Source: Stenotrophomonas rhizophila | Lineage (GTDB): Bacteria; Pseudomonadota; Gammaproteobacteria; Xanthomonadales; Xanthomonadaceae | Direction of reading: 5' to 3' | DNA length: 64,000 nucleotides | NCBI RefSeq assembly: GCF_020857975.1 | Contig: NZ_JACWUO010000014.1 | Location: 34,424 to 98,423 of the forward strand | Part shown: one piece after another, positions 26,918-36,509 of the stretch | Layout: every line of letters starts with the position of its first letter | Numbering within the stretch: the first letter of the stretch is position 1 | Translations under genes and position numbers: made by a program | The notes under the pieces: model-generated | Told to the model about the DNA's origin: nothing | The model's input: the letters and a program-made list of their open reading frames with translations, nothing else | The model's database searches: none

Positions 26918-28775
26918 CACCCCCCGCAAGCCGTCTTTGAACAAGCTTTCGCTCAAGCGCGAAACCGCCACCGACCAGCCCAAGCTGGAAGAACGCCTGC
27001 ACAAGGTGCTGGCCCAGGCCGGGCTCGGCTCGCGCCGCGCGCTGGAACAGCGCATCGCCGATGGCCTGGTCAAGGTCAACGGTGAAGTCGCGCAGACCGG
27101 CATGTCGATCAAGAGCGGCGACAAGGTCGAGCTGGACGGCCGTGGCTTCGTGGCCACCGCGCTGACCGAAACTTCGCGCGTGCTGGCCTACAACAAACCC
27201 GAAGGCGAAGTGACCACCCGCGAAGATCCCGAAGGCCGCCCGACCGTGTTCGAAGCGCTGCCGGCCCTGAAGGGCGCGCGCTGGATCGCGATCGGCCGCC
27301 TGGACATCAACACCACCGGCCTGCTGCTGGCAACCACCGACGGTGAGCTGGCCAACGCGATGATGCACCCCTCCTATGAGGTCGAACGCGAGTACGTGGT
27401 GCGCGTGCGCGCCCCGGAAGGCGAAGAGAAGGTGCCCGACAACATCGTCGACCGCCTCGCCCGTGGCGTGGCGCTGGAAGACGGCCCGGCCAAGTTCGAC
27501 GAGATCGAACGCATCGGCGGCACCGATTCGCACGACTGGTTCCGCGTGGTGGTCAAGGAAGGCCGCAACCGCGAAGTGCGCCGCCTGTGGGAATCGCAGG
27601 GCTGCCAGGTCAGCCGCCTCAAGCGCACCCGCTACGGCAAGGTGTCGCTGCCGCGCGAACTGCTGCGCGGCCAGTCGGTGGAACTGCCGGTCAAGCAGGT
27701 TGAAGCCCTGCGCGCCGAACTGAACCTGGAAGCAGGCGCGCCGTCGGCGCTGACCCTGCAGCCGGTGATCGGCCAGCGCCGCGCGGCCAAGACCACCGTG
27801 CGCGTGTCGCGCGAGGGTGGCCGCGGCAACGCCTACGTCAACGGCCACAATTCGGCCGACGAAGGCCGCGAACTGCGCCGTTTCGACAACGTGCGCGAAG
27901 AGCGCGGCCGTGGCCGCGGCGGCAATGGCGGCGGCTTCAAGGGTGGCCTGACGGTCAGCGGCGAAGCGGCGGCCAAGCAGTCCCAGCGCCCGTTCAAGGC
28001 GCGCCCGGACAAGGGCAACCGCGCGTTGCCCGAAGGCAACCCGGCCGCGTTCCGCAGCTGGTACGTGCCTGACGGTGTCAGCACCGGCCCGAGCAACCAC
28101 CGCAATGCCGGCCCGGGCGCTGCCCGTGGCCCGGGTGCGCGCGGTCCGGGTGCCGGCGCAGGCGCCGGTGGCCAAGGCCGTCCGTACGGCAAGCCGAAGG
28201 GTCCGGGCGGCGCCGGCGGCCAGGGTCGCAGCTTCGGCGGCGAAGGCCGCGGTGCAGGCGGTGGCGGCGGCTACGGCGGCGAAAGCCGTGGCGGCTACGG
28301 CGGCCAGGGCCGTCCGGCCGGTCCGGGCGGCGGCGGCAACCGCGGCGCCCAGGGCGGCCAGGGTCCGTCCCGCCATCCCTATGGTCATCCGGGCAACGCC
28401 CCCAGCTTCCCGTCCGACCACGCCAACCCGGGCTTCAGCCCGTACGGCAGCGCGCGGCCGGCCGGCAACGGTCCCGGCGCCCGTGGTCCGGGTGGCCCCG
28501 GCGGCAACCGCGGCCCGGGTGGTCCCGGCGCACGCGGTCCCGGCGGTCCGGGCGGCAACCGTGGCCCGGGTGGTCCCGGCGCACGCGGCCCCGGCGGTCC
28601 GGGCGGCAACCGTGGCCCGGGTGGCCCGAGCGCACGTGGTCCCGGTGGTCCGGGCGGCAACCGTGGCCCGGGTGGCCCCGGCGCACGCGGCCCCGGCGGC
28701 CCGGGCGGTCGCCCCGGCGGCAGCCGCGGCCCGGGTGGCGGCGGTCATCGTGGCGGCGGCCCGCGCGGCGCCTGA
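26910..28775 (+). CDS. rluB: 23S rRNA pseudouridine synthase RluB with collagen-like tail
   Basis: 621 residues, about twice the usual length. An S4 domain (about 28-85, LEERLHKVLAQAGLGSRRALEQRIADGLVKVNG) precedes the RsuA-type catalytic domain with GRLDINTTGLLL (catalytic Asp). RluB modifies U2605 of 23S rRNA. From about residue 290 the protein becomes Gly/Arg/Pro/Asn-rich and ends in tandem copies of GPGGPGARGPGGPGGNR, an RGG/collagen-like tail that should bind RNA or promote ribosome contact. Its place after scpAB is common in proteobacteria. Confidence 0.95.
   Translation: MSDTPRKPSLNKLSLKRETATDQPKLEERLHKVLAQAGLGSRRALEQRIADGLVKVNGEVAQTGMSIKSGDKVELDGRGFVATALTETSRVLAYNKPEGEVTTREDPEGRPTVFEALPALKGARWIAIGRLDINTTGLLLATTDGELANAMMHPSYEVEREYVVRVRAPEGEEKVPDNIVDRLARGVALEDGPAKFDEIERIGGTDSHDWFRVVVKEGRNREVRRLWESQGCQVSRLKRTRYGKVSLPRELLRGQSVELPVKQVEALRAELNLEAGAPSALTLQPVIGQRRAAKTTVRVSREGGRGNAYVNGHNSADEGRELRRFDNVREERGRGRGGNGGGFKGGLTVSGEAAAKQSQRPFKARPDKGNRALPEGNPAAFRSWYVPDGVSTGPSNHRNAGPGAARGPGARGPGAGAGAGGQGRPYGKPKGPGGAGGQGRSFGGEGRGAGGGGGYGGESRGGYGGQGRPAGPGGGGNRGAQGGQGPSRHPYGHPGNAPSFPSDHANPGFSPYGSARPAGNGPGARGPGGPGGNRGPGGPGARGPGGPGGNRGPGGPGARGPGGPGGNRGPGGPSARGPGGPGGNRGPGGPGARGPGGPGGRPGGSRGPGGGGHRGGGPRGA
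28474..28728 (+). repeat. 51-bp tandem repeat in rluB
   Basis: About five copies of a 51-bp unit encode GPGGPGARGPGGPGGNR; one copy has Ser in place of Gly-Ala context (GPSARG). Copies differ mainly at third positions. Such an array is prone to copy-number change, so tail length may vary between strains. Confidence 0.85.
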
Positions 28776-28794
28776 TCGCTGAGCCGCTGAAACG

Positions 28795-28822
28795 AAAAAC
28801 CCGGCTCCGGCCGGGTTTTTTT
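28795..28822 (+). terminator. Intrinsic terminator after rluB
   Basis: AAAAA, then CCCGGC-TCCG-GCCGGG, then a run of seven T. A textbook intrinsic terminator 20 bases after the rluB stop. The A-run on the other side lets it also serve minus-strand transcripts arriving from 29.1 kb. Confidence 0.92.
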
Positions 28823-28934
28823 GTTTACTGGCGTCGGGTGGCGCGTCGCCTGCGGTGTCGGTTGGAACAACCTGGACGGATCATCGGTGCGTGCAGATGG
28901 TCGCCGCCGGACAGGTACGCCGCGCTGCGCGTGG

Positions 28935-29026
28935 TCTCCACGCATGGCGTGGATCTACGGGCGTTGTCAGGTTCACAGGGAAACGCATGGCGCCGCGCGT
29001 GTAGATCCACGCCATGCGTGGATGCC
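28935..29026. repeat. SMAG-type inverted repeat pair
   Basis: CCACGCATGGCGTGGATCTA at about 28938 ends with CTAC at 28958; an inverted copy starts GTAGATCCACGCCATGCGTG at 29001. They are separated by 42 bp in the 286-bp gap between the rluB terminator and the end of the small secreted-protein gene. No gene is seen in the gap. Confidence 0.8.
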
Positions 29027-29061
29027 TTGGTGCGGATGCCCTTGGCGTGGATGCCCTTGCT

Positions 29062-29496
29062 TCAACGCCGCTCGATGGTGAACTTGCCCAGGCCCACGCC
29101 CAGGTCCCAGCCCTTGCCGGTGCCGGCCAGCGCCAGCGACACATCGCCCTTGGTCATCACCTGGGCATTGCTGGACTTGTCCGCACCGGCGTGCGCCTCT
29201 ACCGAGGCATACGAACCGAGCAGATCGTTGAGCGAATAGGCGCCGGAGAAGCGGCCCTTGCCGTCGACGATCTTCGACTTGCCCACGGTCAGCCCACCGC
29301 CCTTGACGGTGATCTTGACCGGAATGCGCGCGCCATTGTCGCAGCTGATCGTGCCGGTACCCGAGGCGGTCTTGTACAACACCGACCAGCCGGCCAGGTT
29401 GTAGTGCAGTTCGCAGTCGATGTTGCCGGCCGCCTGGGCCGCCGGCACCACGCTGATGCCGGCCAGTGCGATCAATGCCAGGGAGAACGTCTTCAT
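29062..29496 (-). CDS. Hypothetical secreted protein
   Basis: 144 residues, not recognised. A clear signal peptide (1-22, cut after AAQAAG) precedes a small, likely all-beta domain with two Cys (IDCEL and ISCDNG), which could form a disulfide, and repeated Gly-rich strands (KGGGLTVGKSKIVDGKGRFSG). It resembles outer-membrane-associated beta proteins in composition, but no family is claimed. It stands alone, oriented away from the omega-amidase gene by 92 bp in the same strand. Confidence 0.65.
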   Translation of the reverse strand: MKTFSLALIALAGISVVPAAQAAGNIDCELHYNLAGWSVLYKTASGTGTISCDNGARIPVKITVKGGGLTVGKSKIVDGKGRFSGAYSLNDLLGSYASVEAHAGADKSSNAQVMTKGDVSLALAGTGKGWDLGVGLGKFTIERR

Positions 29497-29588
29497 GCAG
29501 GTCCGCTCGTACGCAATGGGAATGACTGGAATCTAGCAGCGCGCGCGTGTGGCCTGGATGAGGCCGCCCGCGCGCGTCAGGCCATCGT

Positions 29589-30422
29589 TCAGCCAGCGCC
29601 GGCCGGCCCGCCCAAGGTGAACGCGTCGGCATCGAGCATGGCCGGGAAGCGCGCGCGGTGCGCGGCCAGCGCCGCCGCCGACACGGTGGTGGTCGCCACC
29701 TGCTCCACCTCGCGCACTTCCAGCTGCGGCTGGCCGAGGAAATCGATCACCGCGCTGTCGCCGGCATAGTGCAGGCCGTTGCCGTCCACGCCCACGCGGT
29801 TGACCGCGGCCACGTAGCAGAGGTTTTCGATCGCCCGCGCGCGCAGCAGCGTGCGCCACGCATAGGCGCGCGCCGAGGGCCAGTTGGCCACGAACAGCTG
29901 CAGGTCGAAATCCATCTCGTCGGCGCGCTCGACGTTGTAGCGGTTGCGGCAGAACACCGGGAAGCGCAGGTCGTAGCAGACCTGCGGGTTGATCCGCCAG
30001 CCCTTCCAGTCCACGCACAGGCGTTCGCTGCCGGCGGCGTAGCGCAGGTGCTCATCGCCATAGCGGAACAGGTGGCGCTTGTCGTAGTGCTGCAGCGCGC
30101 CGTCCGGGGTGGCCCACAGCAGCCGGTTGTACACGCCCTGCCCCACCCGCAGCTGCACGCTGCCGGTGACCGCCGCGCCCAGGCGCGCGGCCTGTTCGCG
30201 CATCCAGGCCACGGTCGGGCCGTCCATGTCTTCGGCCTTGTCGATGGCCGCGTTGGAGAAGCCGCTGGTGAAGGTCTCCGGCAGGATCACCAGGTCGGTC
30301 TGCCCGGCCAGCGGCGCCAGCAGCGCGCCGTAATGGTCGCGGTTGCCGGCCGGGTCGTGCCAGCGGGTGTCGCCCTGGACCAGGGAGACGCGCAGGTCGC
30401 TGCGTTGGACGGGTGCGTCCAT
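29589..30422 (-). CDS. yafV: Omega-amidase, YafV-type nitrilase-family hydrolase
   Basis: 277 residues. The nitrilase Glu-Lys-Cys triad is visible: Glu in LPETFTSGF, Lys in HYDKRHLFRYGDE and Cys in NPQVCYDLRFPVF. The group hydrolyses alpha-keto-glutaramate and similar omega-amides left by glutamine transaminases. Its ATG overlaps the stop of the aminotransferase gene (TGATG). The pairing matches the glutamine transaminase/omega-amidase pathway and its role in methionine salvage. Confidence 0.9.
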   Translation of the reverse strand: MDAPVQRSDLRVSLVQGDTRWHDPAGNRDHYGALLAPLAGQTDLVILPETFTSGFSNAAIDKAEDMDGPTVAWMREQAARLGAAVTGSVQLRVGQGVYNRLLWATPDGALQHYDKRHLFRYGDEHLRYAAGSERLCVDWKGWRINPQVCYDLRFPVFCRNRYNVERADEMDFDLQLFVANWPSARAYAWRTLLRARAIENLCYVAAVNRVGVDGNGLHYAGDSAVIDFLGQPQLEVREVEQVATTTVSAAALAAHRARFPAMLDADAFTLGGPAGAG

Positions 30423-31570
30423 CACAGCGCCTGCAGGCGGTCGATCGCCGCGTCCAGGGTGGCATCGTTCTTGGCAAAGCACAGCCGCACCAGGCGCTGG
30501 CCAAGCGGCGCGGTCTCATAGAACGGCGACAGCGGAATCGCGGCCACGCCCTTTTCAATCGTCAGCCACTTCACGAATTCATGGTCGGGCAGATCGCTGA
30601 TCGCCGAATAGTCCACCAGCTGGAAGTAGCCGCCCGGCACCGGCAGCGGGGTCAGCCGGGTGGTCAGCAACTGTTCGCGGAAACCGTCGCGCTTGGCCTG
30701 GTAGAACGCGCCCAGCTGCAGATGGTGTTCGGGCTCATCGCGGATCATCGCGGCAAACCCATGCTGGGCCGGGCCGAAGCTGGTGAAGGTATTGTACTGG
30801 TGCACCTTGCGGAACTCGGCGCTCAGCAACGGCGGGGCGATCGCATAACCGATCTTCCAGCCGGTGCAGTGGTAGGTCTTGCCGAAGCTGGAAATCACGA
30901 ACGTGCGCCCGCGCAGTTCCGGATAGCGCAGCGCCGATTCATGCCGGCGGCCGTCGTAGATGATGTGCTCGTAGACCTCATCGGAGATCAGGTAGATATC
31001 GGTGCCGCGCAATACCTCGACCAGCGCCTGCATGTCATCGGCGGTGAGCATCGCCCCGGACGGGTTGTGGGGCGTGTTGACCATCAGCAGACGGGTGCGC
31101 GGGCTGATCGCCGCGCGGACGCGGTCCCAGTCCACCGCGAAGGTCTGCGGGTCCAGCGGCACGTGCACCGCGCGCGCGCCGGCCAGCTCGATCGCCGGCT
31201 CGTAGCAGTCGTAGGCCGGGTCGAGCACGATCACCTCCTCGCCCGGGCGCACCACCGCGTGGATGGCGTTGAAGATCGCCTCGGTGGCGCCGCTGGTGAC
31301 GGTGATTTCGCTGTCCGGGTCCAGCTGCGCGCCGTACAGGTCCAGCGACTTCTGCGCGATCGCCTGGCGCAGCGGCGCCACCCCGGTCATCGGCGGGTAC
31401 TGGTTCAGCCCGCCCTGCATGGCCTGGATGGTGGCATCGAGCAGGCGCTGCGGCGCGGAGAAATCCGGAAACCCCTGGCCCAGGTTCACGGCGCCATGCT
31501 CGGCGGCCAGCTGGGACATCACGGTGAAGATGGTGGTGCCCACCTTGGGCAGCTTGGTCTGCGGTTGCAT
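30422..31570 (-). CDS. ybdL: Methionine aminotransferase, YbdL-type PLP enzyme
   Basis: 382 residues, fold type I aminotransferase. NLGQGFPDF at the start, TSGATEAIFNAIHAV for phosphate binding, NTPHNPSG, the Asp/Tyr of DEVYEHIIY and the PLP-binding Lys in SSFGKTYHCTGWKIGY are all present. YbdL-like enzymes transaminate methionine and other hydrophobic or aromatic amino acids using keto acids. Together with the downstream omega-amidase it likely closes a glutamine-driven transamination cycle. It is divergent from the ccm operon, 157 bp apart. Confidence 0.92.
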   Translation of the reverse strand: MQPQTKLPKVGTTIFTVMSQLAAEHGAVNLGQGFPDFSAPQRLLDATIQAMQGGLNQYPPMTGVAPLRQAIAQKSLDLYGAQLDPDSEITVTSGATEAIFNAIHAVVRPGEEVIVLDPAYDCYEPAIELAGARAVHVPLDPQTFAVDWDRVRAAISPRTRLLMVNTPHNPSGAMLTADDMQALVEVLRGTDIYLISDEVYEHIIYDGRRHESALRYPELRGRTFVISSFGKTYHCTGWKIGYAIAPPLLSAEFRKVHQYNTFTSFGPAQHGFAAMIRDEPEHHLQLGAFYQAKRDGFREQLLTTRLTPLPVPGGYFQLVDYSAISDLPDHEFVKWLTIEKGVAAIPLSPFYETAPLGQRLVRLCFAKNDATLDAAIDRLQAL

Positions 31571-31727
31571 CGGCCGGAAAAAAAAAGAAAGGGGGAAAGC
31601 GCAGTGTACGCAACCCAGCGGTAGCTACCCACCGTTGGTGGGTATGGCGTAAACCCGCATTCGCGTATTCGTCCCACCGCCCCGCCCCCGATACACTGTC
31701 GGCCCCATCCATCGCAAAGACCCGCCC

Positions 31728-32366
31728 TTGAACCCTCCTCCGCTGCTGGCCGCGCAGGGCCTGGCCTTCAGTCGCAACGATGAACCGGTGTTCGGCCCGC
31801 TCGACCTGCACATCGACGCCGGCGAAGCCTTGCTGGTGCAGGGCGACAACGGGGCCGGCAAGACCACCCTGCTGCGCGTGCTGGCCGGCCTGCTGCGCGC
31901 CGATGCCGGGCAGGTGCAGATCGATGGCCGCCCGGCCGGGCACACGGAACGGGCGCAGTTCGTGGCCTACCTGAGCCACCTGCCGGCGCTGAAGGCCGAC
32001 CTGGGCGCGCTGGAAAACCTGGACTTCCTGTGCGGCCTGCACGGCCGCCGCGCGCGCCAGATGCCGGGCAACGCGCTGGCCATCGTCGGCCTGGCCGGCC
32101 ATGAGGACACCCTGGTGCGGCAGCTCTCGGCCGGCCAGAAACGGCGCCTGGCACTGGCCCGGATCTGGCTGTCGCCGGCGCCGCTGTGGCTGCTCGACGA
32201 ACCCTATGCCAACCTCGACCTGGACGGCATCAACCTGGTGAACCGGATGATTTCCGCACATCTGCGCAGCGGCGGCGCCGCCCTGGTAACCACCCACGGC
32301 GCCTATGCCGCCCCGCCAGTGCAGACCCGGCTGCTGCGCCTGGCCCGTGCCGGGAGCGCGGCATGA
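31728..32366 (+). CDS. ccmA: Heme exporter ATP-binding protein CcmA
   Basis: 212 residues from a TTG; no ATG occurs in frame upstream, so the start is not certain. Walker [10 protein letters not shown], signature [16 protein letters not shown] and Walker B LWLLDEP are all present. With CcmB and CcmC it drives release of holo-CcmE in cytochrome c maturation (System I). First gene of a nine-gene ccm run on the plus strand with overlaps throughout. Confidence 0.95.
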   Translation: MNPPPLLAAQGLAFSRNDEPVFGPLDLHIDAGEALLVQGDNGAGKTTLLRVLAGLLRADAGQVQIDGRPAGHTERAQFVAYLSHLPALKADLGALENLDFLCGLHGRRARQMPGNALAIVGLAGHEDTLVRQLSAGQKRRLALARIWLSPAPLWLLDEPYANLDLDGINLVNRMISAHLRSGGAALVTTHGAYAAPPVQTRLLRLARAGSAA

Positions 32367-33058
32367 TCGCCCACGGTACCCAGCCCGGCCTGTGGCAGAC
32401 CGCCTGCGCGCTGGTCCGCCGCGATCTGCGCCTGCTCTGGCGGCGGCGCGGCGATGCCTTGCAGCCCCTGATGTTTGCCGTGCTGGTGGTGGTGCTGTTC
32501 GTGCTGGCGCTGGGCCGCCAACCTGCGCTGATCGCGCAGGTGGCCGCGGCGGTGATGTGGCTGGCGGTGCTGCTGGCCGGGCAGCTGGCGCTGGATTCGC
32601 TGTTCCGCAGCGATGCCGAGGACGGTTCGCTGGAACAATGGCTGCTGGCCCCGGTGCCATTGGCCTGGCTGGTGCTGGTGCGGGTGCTGGTGCATTGGGC
32701 CAGCACCGCCCTGCCGCTGATCGTGATGACCCCGCTGCTGGCCGAAATGCTGCATCTGCCACATGACCAACTGCCCATCCTGCTGGCATCGTTGCTGCTG
32801 GGAACCCCGTTGCTGAGCCTGATCGGCGGCGTGGTGGCCGCACTGACCGTCGGTATCCGGCGCTCTGGTATTCTCGTGGCGTTGCTGGCGTTGCCGCTGT
32901 ATGTACCGGTGCTGGTGTTCGGTGCGGGCAGCGTGGCGGCAGCGGCAGGCGGGCAGGATCCGATCGGCCCGCTGCTGCTGCTCGGCGCCGGGCTGGTGGT
33001 GGCCCTGGTGCTGGCACCGTTGATCACCGCCGCGGCGATCCGGATTTCATTGAATTGA
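32363..33058 (+). CDS. ccmB: Heme exporter protein CcmB
   Basis: 231 residues with six predicted membrane helices, the membrane partner of CcmA. The [23 protein letters not shown] segment near residue 75 is typical of CcmB. The ATG overlaps the ccmA stop (ATGA). Confidence 0.95.
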   Translation: MIAHGTQPGLWQTACALVRRDLRLLWRRRGDALQPLMFAVLVVVLFVLALGRQPALIAQVAAAVMWLAVLLAGQLALDSLFRSDAEDGSLEQWLLAPVPLAWLVLVRVLVHWASTALPLIVMTPLLAEMLHLPHDQLPILLASLLLGTPLLSLIGGVVAALTVGIRRSGILVALLALPLYVPVLVFGAGSVAAAAGGQDPIGPLLLLGAGLVVALVLAPLITAAAIRISLN

Positions 33059-33154
33059 GGCTTGGTCCACCGCACCACCGTTTCCAGCGTCATCGTTCAA
33101 CCAGCTGCGTCACGTCCGTTGAATCGTCGCCCTTCGTTGGATAGCCACCGCTGC

Positions 33155-33931
33155 ATGCACACTATCGTCCGCTGGTTCCACCAACTCGGTTCGCCGCCCA
33201 CCTTCGACCGCTTTGCCGCGCGCTGGTCGCGCGTGTTCTACGTGGCCGCGCTGCCGGTGCTGTTGATCGGCGTCTGGCAGGGGTTGTTCGTGGTGCCGCC
33301 CGAGCAGACCCAGAACGATGCCTTCCGGATCATCTACATCCACGTGCCCAGTGCCTGGATGAGCCTGTTCGTGTTCGCGCTGATGGCCTTCTATGCGGTC
33401 ATCGCCCTGGTCTGGCGGATCAAGATCTGCGAAATCCTGGCGATGGCCTGCGCACCGATGGGCGCCGGCTTCACCCTGGTCACCCTGCTCACCGGCAGCA
33501 TCTGGGGCAAGGGCACCTGGGGTGGCTGGTGGGACTGGGACCCGCGGCTGACCAGCGAGCTGATCCTGCTGTTCCTGTACCTGGGCGTGATCGGCCTGTA
33601 CCACGCCATCGAAGACCGCCGCAGCGCCGCCCGCGCGGCCGGCCTGCTGGCCATCGTCGGGGTCGGCCTGCTGCCGGTGATCCGCTATTCGGTGGACTGG
33701 TTCGGCGGCCTGCACCAGCGCCAGTCGATCAACGTCTTTGGCACCAACGCGGTGCGCGATGAACTGATCGCGCCGCTGTGGTGGATGGTGGTGGCCACCA
33801 AACTGTGGTTCGTCGGTTCGCTGCTGGCCAAGGCACGCGCCGACAACCTGAGCCGCGAAGCCGGCAAGGCCTGGGTCGGCGGGCAACTGGCCGGCACCCC
33901 GTCGGCCCCGATCGAGGATGCGCCGCGATGA
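33155..33931 (+). CDS. ccmC: Heme exporter protein CcmC
   Basis: 258 residues from the ATG at 33155; an upstream in-frame GTG at 33062 would add 31 unlikely residues. Six helices flank the Trp-rich heme-handling loop [19 protein letters not shown]; conserved His residues flank it (YIHVPSAW and LYHAIED). CcmC attaches heme to the His of CcmE. The 96-bp gap after ccmB is the largest in the front half of the operon. Confidence 0.96.
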   Translation: MHTIVRWFHQLGSPPTFDRFAARWSRVFYVAALPVLLIGVWQGLFVVPPEQTQNDAFRIIYIHVPSAWMSLFVFALMAFYAVIALVWRIKICEILAMACAPMGAGFTLVTLLTGSIWGKGTWGGWWDWDPRLTSELILLFLYLGVIGLYHAIEDRRSAARAAGLLAIVGVGLLPVIRYSVDWFGGLHQRQSINVFGTNAVRDELIAPLWWMVVATKLWFVGSLLAKARADNLSREAGKAWVGGQLAGTPSAPIEDAPR

Positions 33932-34113
33932 GCCACCTGCCCTTCATCATCGCCGCCTACGCGGTGTTCTTCCTGGTGCTCGGCAGCGATGCGCTGGGGT
34001 CGTGGCTGCGCCTGCGCCTGGCGCGGCGGCAGGCCCTGCGCCGCCAACAACGGCTGCAGGCACGCGCCCAGCCGCAAACCGCTACCCCGCTGGCGCCGGA
34101 GCTGAGCCGATGA
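33928..34113 (+). CDS. ccmD: Heme exporter protein CcmD
   Basis: 61 residues, one membrane helix (about 4-22) followed by a highly basic tail ([20 protein letters not shown]), the normal CcmD form. It helps the CcmABC complex release holo-CcmE. Overlaps ccmC and ccmE by four bases each. Confidence 0.93.
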   Translation: MSHLPFIIAAYAVFFLVLGSDALGSWLRLRLARRQALRRQQRLQARAQPQTATPLAPELSR

Positions 34114-34571
34114 CCCCGGTGCAACGCCGCCGCATGATCTGGGTGCTGTTGCTGCTGCTGGCTTCGGCGCTGGCCACCACCCTGGTGGCGTTCGCCCTGC
34201 AGCGCAATATCGCCTATCTGTATACGCCGGCCGAAGTGCTGCGCGGCGAGGTCGACCCGCAATCGCGCTTCCGCCTGGGCGGCATGGTGGTGAAGGGCTC
34301 GTTCCAGCGCGCCACCGGTTCGCTGGAGGCGCACTTCGTGGTCACCGATGGCGATGCCACCCTGCCGGTGAGCACCTCGCGGATTCTGCCGGACATGTTC
34401 CGCGAAGGCACCGCGGTGGTCGCCAGCGGCCGCCTGCAGGACGGCCGTTTCATCGCCGATGAAGTGCTGGCCAAGCACGATGAAAACTACGTGCCCAAGG
34501 AAGTGGCCGACAAGATGGGCCAGGCCCACCGCAAGCACGATGTGCCGGTGGCGCCGGCCGGAGCGCCCTGA
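34110..34571 (+). CDS. ccmE: Heme chaperone CcmE
   Basis: 153 residues: N-terminal membrane anchor, then the OB-fold periplasmic domain. The covalent heme-binding His is in [12 protein letters not shown], with the nearby conserved Tyr. It carries heme from CcmC to CcmF. The C-terminal tail is short and Pro/Ala-rich. Confidence 0.96.
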   Translation: MTPVQRRRMIWVLLLLLASALATTLVAFALQRNIAYLYTPAEVLRGEVDPQSRFRLGGMVVKGSFQRATGSLEAHFVVTDGDATLPVSTSRILPDMFREGTAVVASGRLQDGRFIADEVLAKHDENYVPKEVADKMGQAHRKHDVPVAPAGAP

Positions 34572-36485
34572 GTGCTGCCCGAACTGGGCCAGGTGCTGCT
34601 GGTCAGTGCGTTGTTGATGGCCATGCTGCAGGCGGTGCTGCCGCTGTGGGGCGCCCAGCGCGGGCAGCAGGCATGGATGGCAGTGGCGCGCCCGGCCGCG
34701 TTCGCCCAGCTGGCCTTGTTGCTGGGCGCCTTTGCGGTACTGACCGCGGCCTTTGTCGGCCAGGATTTCTCGGTGCGCTATGTGGCCGAAAATTCCAACA
34801 GCTTGCTGCCGCTGGCCTACCGCTATTCGGCGGTATGGGGCGCCCATGAGGGCTCGCTGCTGTTGTGGGCGCTGGTACTGGCGCTGTGGAGCGGCGCGGT
34901 GGCGCTGTGGTCGCAGCGGTTGCCGGCGCAGGTTTGCGCGCGCGTACTGGGCGTGCTCGGCATCATCAGCATCGGCTTCCTGGCCTTCCTGATCTTCACC
35001 TCCAACCCGTTCGCGCGGTTGATCCCGGCCCCGCTGGAAGGACGCGACCTCAACCCGCTGCTGCAGGACCCCGGGCTGATCATCCACCCGCCGATGCTGT
35101 ACGTGGGCTACGTGGGCTTTGCGGTGCCGTTCGCCTTCGCCATCGCCGCGCTGCTGGAAGGCCGGGTGGATGCGCGCTGGCTGCGCTGGACCCGGCCGTG
35201 GACCAACGTGGCCTGGGGCTTTTTGACCTTGGGCATCGCGCTGGGCAGCTGGTGGGCGTACTACGAGCTGGGCTGGGGCGGCTGGTGGTTCTGGGACCCG
35301 GTGGAGAACGCCAGCTTCCTGCCGTGGCTGGCCGGGGCGGCGCTGATCCATTCGCAGGCGGTCACCGAAAAACGCGGCAGCTTCGCCAGCTGGACCCTGC
35401 TGCTGGCCATCGCCGCGTTCGCGCTGTCGCTGCTGGGTACCTTCCTGGTCCGTTCGGGCGTGCTGACCAGCGTGCATTCCTTCGCCGCCGATCCCTCGCG
35501 CGGCACCTTCATCCTGGTGTTCCTGGCCCTGGTGATCGGCGGCGCGCTGCTGCTGTATGCGCTGCGCGCCGGCGCGCTGGGCAGCGACGACCCGCGCCGC
35601 GGCTTCATGCCCACCTCGCGCGAAACCCTGCTGCTGGCCAACAACCTGCTGCTGGCCGCGGCCTGCGCGATGGTGCTGCTGGGCACGCTGTACCCGCTGC
35701 TGGCCGATGCGCTGGGGCTGGGCAAGGTCTCGGTGGGCCCGCCCTATTTCGGCACGCTGTTCCTGTTGCTGATGGTCCCGCTGGTGGCCCTGCTGCCGTT
35801 CGGCCCGCTGGTCAACTGGCAGCGCGACCAGCCGCGTCGCGCGCTGGCGCTGCTGGCGCCCTGGGCCGGGCTGGCACTGCTGCTGGGCGCGATCGCGTAT
35901 TTCACGGCGCCGCAGGGCGCGCTCAAGACCGCTGCCGGCGTGACCGGCGCGGCCTGGGTGGCGCTGGGCACCGCGCGCTTTGTGTGGACCCGGCTGCGCG
36001 GCAACGGCCGCTTCAATGCGGAAATGATCGGCATGATCCTCGCCCATGGCGGGGTGGCAGTGTTCCTGGCCGGCGCGCTGCTGGTGGAAGCGCTGAACGT
36101 ACAGCGCGAGGTCGCCCTGTCGCCCGGGCAGACCCTGCAGGTGGGCGGCTATGAACTGCGCTTTGAAGGCGTGGACCACCAGCTAGGCCCGAACTACAGC
36201 GCCGACCGCGGCCAGGTGCGCGTGCTGCGCCACGACCGCGAACTGGCCCTGCTGCACCCGGAAAAACGCCAGTACGCCAGCGGCGGCCAGATGATGACCG
36301 AAGCGGGCATCCTGGCCCGCGTGCGCGGCGATGTGTACGTGGCGCTGGGCGAGCCGCTGGGCAACAATGCCTGGGCGGTGCGCGTGCACATCAAACCGTT
36401 CGTCCGCTGGATCTGGCTGGGCGCCCTGCTGATGGCCCTGGGTGGCTTTGTCACCGCCGCCGACCGTCGTTTCCGCCGTCCCTAG
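34572..36485 (+). CDS. ccmF: Cytochrome c heme lyase subunit CcmF
   Basis: 637 residues from a GTG that directly follows the ccmE stop. A polytopic membrane protein with the WWD-type heme motif GWGGWWFWDPVENASFLPW near residue 235, and NSLLPLAYRYSAVWGAHEGSLLLW upstream. With CcmH/I it ligates heme to the CxxCH of apocytochromes in the periplasm. Confidence 0.97.
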   Translation: MLPELGQVLLVSALLMAMLQAVLPLWGAQRGQQAWMAVARPAAFAQLALLLGAFAVLTAAFVGQDFSVRYVAENSNSLLPLAYRYSAVWGAHEGSLLLWALVLALWSGAVALWSQRLPAQVCARVLGVLGIISIGFLAFLIFTSNPFARLIPAPLEGRDLNPLLQDPGLIIHPPMLYVGYVGFAVPFAFAIAALLEGRVDARWLRWTRPWTNVAWGFLTLGIALGSWWAYYELGWGGWWFWDPVENASFLPWLAGAALIHSQAVTEKRGSFASWTLLLAIAAFALSLLGTFLVRSGVLTSVHSFAADPSRGTFILVFLALVIGGALLLYALRAGALGSDDPRRGFMPTSRETLLLANNLLLAAACAMVLLGTLYPLLADALGLGKVSVGPPYFGTLFLLLMVPLVALLPFGPLVNWQRDQPRRALALLAPWAGLALLLGAIAYFTAPQGALKTAAGVTGAAWVALGTARFVWTRLRGNGRFNAEMIGMILAHGGVAVFLAGALLVEALNVQREVALSPGQTLQVGGYELRFEGVDHQLGPNYSADRGQVRVLRHDRELALLHPEKRQYASGGQMMTEAGILARVRGDVYVALGEPLGNNAWAVRVHIKPFVRWIWLGALLMALGGFVTAADRRFRRP

Positions 36486-36509
36486 CCATCTGCCGTCCAG
36501 GAGTTCCCC

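Noticed and set aside
28474..28728. A CRISPR array at the tandem repeat in rluB
   Set aside because: The 51-bp units are contiguous, in frame and coding, with no spacers.
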